From Aliiroseovarius sp. S1123 (lineage in GTDB: Bacteria; Pseudomonadota; Alphaproteobacteria; Rhodobacterales; Rhodobacteraceae): a stretch of 64,000 nucleotides of DNA. Shown one piece after another: positions 61,501-64,000 of the stretch. Both the position numbers and the translations under genes were made by a program. Numbering within the stretch: position 1 is the stretch's first letter; each line of letters begins with the position of its first letter. Below the pieces are notes generated by a model. The model was not told the DNA's origin, ran no database searches, and was given only the letters and a program-made list of their open reading frames with translations. The stretch spans positions 372,001 through 436,000 of the forward strand of contig NZ_JALKBE010000001.1 in assembly GCF_023015885.1 (NCBI RefSeq), read 5' to 3'.

Positions 61501-62304
61501 ACGGGCCGCGACCACACCCACCTGGCCAAACCCAAGGAAGACGAAAAGATCCGGTTCCGTGACATTGCTGCGCAACCTCGCAAGATCATCTCGTCGCCGA
61601 CATGGTCGGGTCTGGAAAGCGAAGATGTCTGCTATAACGCGGGCTACACCAACGTGCACGAGCTGATCCCGTGGCGAACCCTGACTGGTCGTCAACAGAC
61701 CTATCAGGATCACCAGTGGATGCTGGCCTTTGGTGAGGGCTTCCTGTCCTATCGCCCCCCCGTCGATCTGAAAACGATCACCGACGAGGTGCACAGCGAA
61801 AAAGACTGGCCGCATGTGGTGTTGAACTTCATCACGCCGCACCAGAAATGGGGCATCCACTCGACCTATTCCGATAACCTTCACATGCTGACGCTGAACC
61901 GCGGTGGCCCGGTGATCTGGATCTCGGAGAACGATGCGAAATCGGCAGGCATTGTCGATAACGATTGGGTCGAGCTTTACAACTCGAACGGGGCGCTTAC
62001 GGCCCGCGCGGTTGTCAGTCAGCGGATGAAGGACGGAACGACCTTCATGTATCACGCGCAAGAGAAAATCGTGAACACGCCCGGGTCCGAGAAGACCGGT
62101 AAACGCGGCGGCATTCACAACTCGGTCACGCGCGCGACGCTGAAGCCCACCCATATGATCGGCGGCTATGCCCAGCAATCTTACGGTTTCAACTACTACG
62201 GCACCGTTGGTGCGAACCGCGATGAATTCGTCGTGGTGCGCAAGATGAAGAAGGTTGACTGGCTCGACCGTGAAGCGACCCCGAATAAGGAGGCAGCAGA
62301 ATGA
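58567..62304 (+). CDS. narG: Respiratory nitrate reductase alpha subunit NarG
   Basis: NarG reduces nitrate to nitrite at a molybdenum bis-MGD cofactor on the cytoplasmic face of the membrane. The 1245-residue protein has the FS0 cluster ligands H51, C55, C59 (HGVNCTGSC) and C94. The Mo ligand is aspartate D223 in YDWYCDLPPAS, one residue from E. coli D222. LWGSNVPQTRTPDAHF and the C-terminal part complete the fold. No cleavable signal is present, as expected for the membrane-bound cytoplasmic enzyme. AGGAGA precedes the ATG. It overlaps narH by four bases. Confidence 0.97.
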   Translation: MSHLLDRLNFFQSKELEQFSNGHGQVTNENRDWEDTYRNRWRHDKVVRSTHGVNCTGSCSWKIYVKSGIVTWETQQTDYPRTRPDLPNHEPRGCARGASYSWYLYSANRVKNPLVRGRLMKVWRRMRQTMSPIEAWTAIQSDPILRDSYVKTRGKGGFVRASWNEATEITAAANAYTAKKYGPDRVIGFSPIPAMSMISYAAGARYLSLIGGVCGSFYDWYCDLPPASPMTWGEQTDVPESADWYNAGYLLLWGSNVPQTRTPDAHFYTEARYRGTKSAVICPDYSEAAKFGDVWLNVKQGTDAALAMAFGHVILREFHLDNQVEYFEDYCRKYSDFPMLVKLEDKNGKLVPGRFLRADDLDGKLGEDNNPEWKTVALDEKSGGLVAPNGSIGYRWGEDGEWNLEERAQEADTDLKMTLIGDGDHDRVAGVDFPYFGGDATEQFSTGDDRPDVLTRNIPVREIQTKEGVIRVTTVFDLFCANYGLDRGLGGDWVAKDYNEDVPGTPAWAEKITGVSADKIVHVAREFAQNAEKTNGKSMIIIGAAMNHWYHMDMNYRGVINMLIMCGCVGQSGGGWAHYVGQEKLRPQTGWLPLAFALDWNRPPRHMNSTSMWYAHSDQWRYETLTANEIISPTAPEGDWDASMIDYNIRAERMGWLPSAPQLKTNPLEVAKQAKDAGMEIPAYVAQQLKSGDLEMSCEDPDAPENWPRNLFVWRSNLLGSSGKGHEYFLKHLLGTDHGVLGKDLGEEGAQLPKEAKWHEDAPEGKLDLLVTLDFRMSTTAVYSDIVLPTASWYEKNDLNTSDMHPFIHPLQAAVDPAYESKSDWEIFKSIAHKFQEVAPEILGVETDIVQVPLLHDTPGELAQDQVRDWKKGECDLIPGKTAPNYVAVERDYTAVYDHFVALGPLLDKLGNGGKGIMVDAKHEVQHLRELNGVHEEGPAKGQPKIVTDIDATEVVLMLAPETNGEVAVKAWESLSKATGRDHTHLAKPKEDEKIRFRDIAAQPRKIISSPTWSGLESEDVCYNAGYTNVHELIPWRTLTGRQQTYQDHQWMLAFGEGFLSYRPPVDLKTITDEVHSEKDWPHVVLNFITPHQKWGIHSTYSDNLHMLTLNRGGPVIWISENDAKSAGIVDNDWVELYNSNGALTARAVVSQRMKDGTTFMYHAQEKIVNTPGSEKTGKRGGIHNSVTRATLKPTHMIGGYAQQSYGFNYYGTVGANRDEFVVVRKMKKVDWLDREATPNKEAAE

Positions 62305-63824
62305 AGGTACGTGCTCAAATCGGCATGGTGTTGAACCTTGATAAATGTATCGGGTGCCACACCTGCTCTGTGACGTGTAAGAACGTCTGGACGTCCCGTG
62401 ATGGTGTTGAATACGCATGGTTCAACAACGTGGAAAGCAAGCCGGGCACCGGCTATCCGACCGACTGGGAAAACCAGGCGCGTTGGAACGGTGGCTGGGA
62501 ACGCACCAAATCGGGCAAGTTGCAGCCCAAACAGGGGTCGAAATGGCGGATCTTGGCGAATATCTTCGCCAACCCCGACCTGCCCGAGATCGACGACTAC
62601 TATGAACCGTTCGATTTCGACTATGACCACCTGAAGTCCGCGCCTGAAATGGAGGCCTTCCCGACCGCGCGCCCGCGCTCCAAGATCACTGGCGAGCGGA
62701 TGGAGAAGATCGAGAAGGGGCCGAACTGGGAAGAGATCCTGGGCGGCGAATTCTCGAAACGTGGTGAAGACTACAACTTCGAAGGCATCCAAAAGCAGAT
62801 CTACGGGGAATACGAGAACACCTTCATGATGTATCTCCCTCGTCTGTGCGAACACTGCCTGAACCCGGCGTGTGCCGCGTCCTGCCCCTCGGGCGCGATC
62901 TATAAGCGTGAGGAAGACGGCATCGTTCTGATCGACCAAGAGAAGTGTCGCGGTTGGCGGATGTGTGTCTCGGGCTGTCCTTACAAAAAGGTCTACTACA
63001 ACTGGTCGACCGGTAAGTCCGAGAAATGCACCCTGTGCTATCCGCGCATCGAAAGCGGCAACCCGACAGTCTGTTCGGAAACCTGCGTAGGCCGGATCCG
63101 CTATCTGGGTGTGATGCTCTATGATGCCGATAAGATCGAGGAAGCCGCGAATGCGGAAGCCACTACCGATCTGTATGACGCGCAGCTGGGTGTTTTCCTT
63201 GACCCGAGCGATCCCGAGGTGATTGCCGCCGCAGCACGCGATGGTGTCCCGCAGGATTGGATCAAGGCAGCTCAGGAAAGCCCGATCTGGAAGATGGCGA
63301 TGGAATGGAAAGTGGCGTTCCCGCTGCACCCCGAATATCGCACCCTTCCGATGGTCTGGTACATCCCACCGCTTAGCCCGATCCAGAACGCGGCCGAAGC
63401 AGGCGCAATCGGCACAGACGGCGCAATGCCCGACGTGAAGAACCTGCGTATCCCGGTCAAATATCTGGCCAACATGCTGACCGCTGGGGACGAAGCCCCC
63501 GTTGTCACCGCGTTGGAACGGATGCTTGGCATGCGGGCCTATATGCGCTCGAAAACCATCGAGGGCGTTACGGATGAAGGTCTGGCTGAACGCGTTGGTC
63601 TGACCGGTCGAATGATCGAGGACATGTATAAAATCATGGCCTTGGCTGACTACGAAGACCGTTTCGTGATCCCAACCACGCACCGTGAGCAAGTTGAAGA
63701 TGCTTACGATCTACGCGGCGGCTGCGGGTTCACGGACACCAATGGCTGTTCCGGTGGAACGTCCAAGGCCTCGCTCTTTGGCGGTGCCAAGAAAGCCCTG
63801 AAAATGCCGTCGGAGGTGATGTAA
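62301..63824 (+). CDS. narH: Respiratory nitrate reductase beta subunit NarH
   Basis: NarH passes electrons from NarI to NarG through four iron-sulfur clusters. Cysteines appear in the usual groups: CIGCHTCSVTC (C16, C19, C22, C26), CEHCLNPACAASC, CRGWRMCVSGC (with Trp in place of a Cys, giving a [3Fe-4S] cluster), and CTLCYPRIESGNPTVCSETC. The protein is 507 residues, the normal length. It overlaps narG and its stop overlaps the narJ start by one base (TAATG). Confidence 0.97.
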   Translation: MKVRAQIGMVLNLDKCIGCHTCSVTCKNVWTSRDGVEYAWFNNVESKPGTGYPTDWENQARWNGGWERTKSGKLQPKQGSKWRILANIFANPDLPEIDDYYEPFDFDYDHLKSAPEMEAFPTARPRSKITGERMEKIEKGPNWEEILGGEFSKRGEDYNFEGIQKQIYGEYENTFMMYLPRLCEHCLNPACAASCPSGAIYKREEDGIVLIDQEKCRGWRMCVSGCPYKKVYYNWSTGKSEKCTLCYPRIESGNPTVCSETCVGRIRYLGVMLYDADKIEEAANAEATTDLYDAQLGVFLDPSDPEVIAAAARDGVPQDWIKAAQESPIWKMAMEWKVAFPLHPEYRTLPMVWYIPPLSPIQNAAEAGAIGTDGAMPDVKNLRIPVKYLANMLTAGDEAPVVTALERMLGMRAYMRSKTIEGVTDEGLAERVGLTGRMIEDMYKIMALADYEDRFVIPTTHREQVEDAYDLRGGCGFTDTNGCSGGTSKASLFGGAKKALKMPSEVM

Positions 63825-64000
63825 TGGACCGTTCGTTAAAAGCTATCTCGCTGGTTCTAAGCTACCCCACGCGCGAACTGCAGCAGGCCATGCCGGAAAT
63901 CGGCGCGGTGCTGGCATCGGACAGCCGTCTTACAGCGGCTGCCCGGCGCGACCTGCGCCCCTTGGTTGACGCCTTGGGCACGCAGGACATCTATGACCTG
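63824..64000 (+). CDS. narJ: Nitrate reductase chaperone NarJ (partial)
   Basis: Only the first 59 codons are present, cut by the window end. MDRSLKAISLVLSYPTRELQQAMPEIGAVL is typical of NarJ N-termini, and the position after narH is diagnostic. NarJ is the dedicated chaperone that helps insert the molybdenum cofactor into NarG. narI is expected next. Confidence 0.9.
   Translation, partial: MDRSLKAISLVLSYPTRELQQAMPEIGAVLASDSRLTAAARRDLRPLVDALGTQDIYDL

Noticed and set aside
60340-62418. Open frame of about 690 codons opposite narG, and similar ones opposite narK2 (56979-58532) and narH (62196-63692)
   Set aside because: These follow third-position GC bias on the reverse of clear nar genes and resemble no protein.
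1-64000. CRISPR array or replication origin
   Set aside because: No regularly spaced repeats, DnaA-box clusters or partition genes were seen.

Overview
The window looks like a chromosomal segment from a marine Rhodobacterales (Roseobacter-group) alphaproteobacterium. The basis is GC-rich coding sequence together with a family-typical gene set: the purK-purE, lgt-midA-pgeF and trxB/lrp neighbourhoods, UbiK, a single-chain ATP sulfurylase/APS kinase, ectoine catabolism genes and membrane nitrate reductase. Genus and species cannot be fixed from the sequence alone.

Layout. 0-2.7 kb: a large lower-GC gene for a cysteine-rich protein resembling a DDE transposase, followed by hairpins. 2.7-16.7 kb: mostly housekeeping genes (DUF2937 protein, outer-membrane barrel, purEK, YdcH-like protein, small heat-shock protein, EEP nuclease, ATP sulfurylase/APS kinase with a MarR-like N-terminal domain, trxB/lrp, pgeF-midA-lgt, UbiK, SseB, and a frameshifted uracil-DNA glycosylase). 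16.7-19.6 kb: an arsR-permease pair and nhaA, which has a strongly structured leader. 19.7-23.2 kb: part of a capsule export locus (kpsT-like, kpsE-like, kdsA) and tRNA-Gln. 23.35-32.4 kb: an accessory block between two diverged 65-bp direct repeats. It holds the ABC transporter, beta-propeller, cytochrome c-550 and binding-protein genes that normally accompany a PQQ-dependent alcohol dehydrogenase, plus an ApbE flavin transferase and a transketolase that has lost its 5' end. 32.4-34.6 kb: a tungstate ABC importer. 35.2-44.0 kb: ectoine/hydroxyectoine catabolism in two divergent operons with an Lrp and a GntR regulator. 44.4-46.9 kb: an OpgB-like phosphoglycerol transferase. 46.9-54.4 kb: a two-component system facing a glucose-type ABC importer and glucokinase. 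54.4-64 kb: a Crp/Fnr regulator divergent from narK1-narK2-narGHJ; narJ runs off the window end.

How the genes work together. The right half is organised as regulator-plus-operon modules, most with a visible candidate operator. A two-component system faces glucose uptake across four ordered 7-bp repeats. A regulator of the FNR/DNR type shares an intergenic region holding two FNR-like boxes with the nitrate respiration operon. Two TTGTGCACAA palindromes lie between the divergent ectoine operons. In the left half, a perfect 14-bp palindrome sits just upstream of the regulator-sulfurylase fusion.

Points most worth follow-up are the MarR-like/ATP sulfurylase/APS kinase chain with a possible internal start, the nhaA leader RNA, the PQQ-associated locus without any quinoprotein dehydrogenase, and the atypical DDE-like protein at the left edge.
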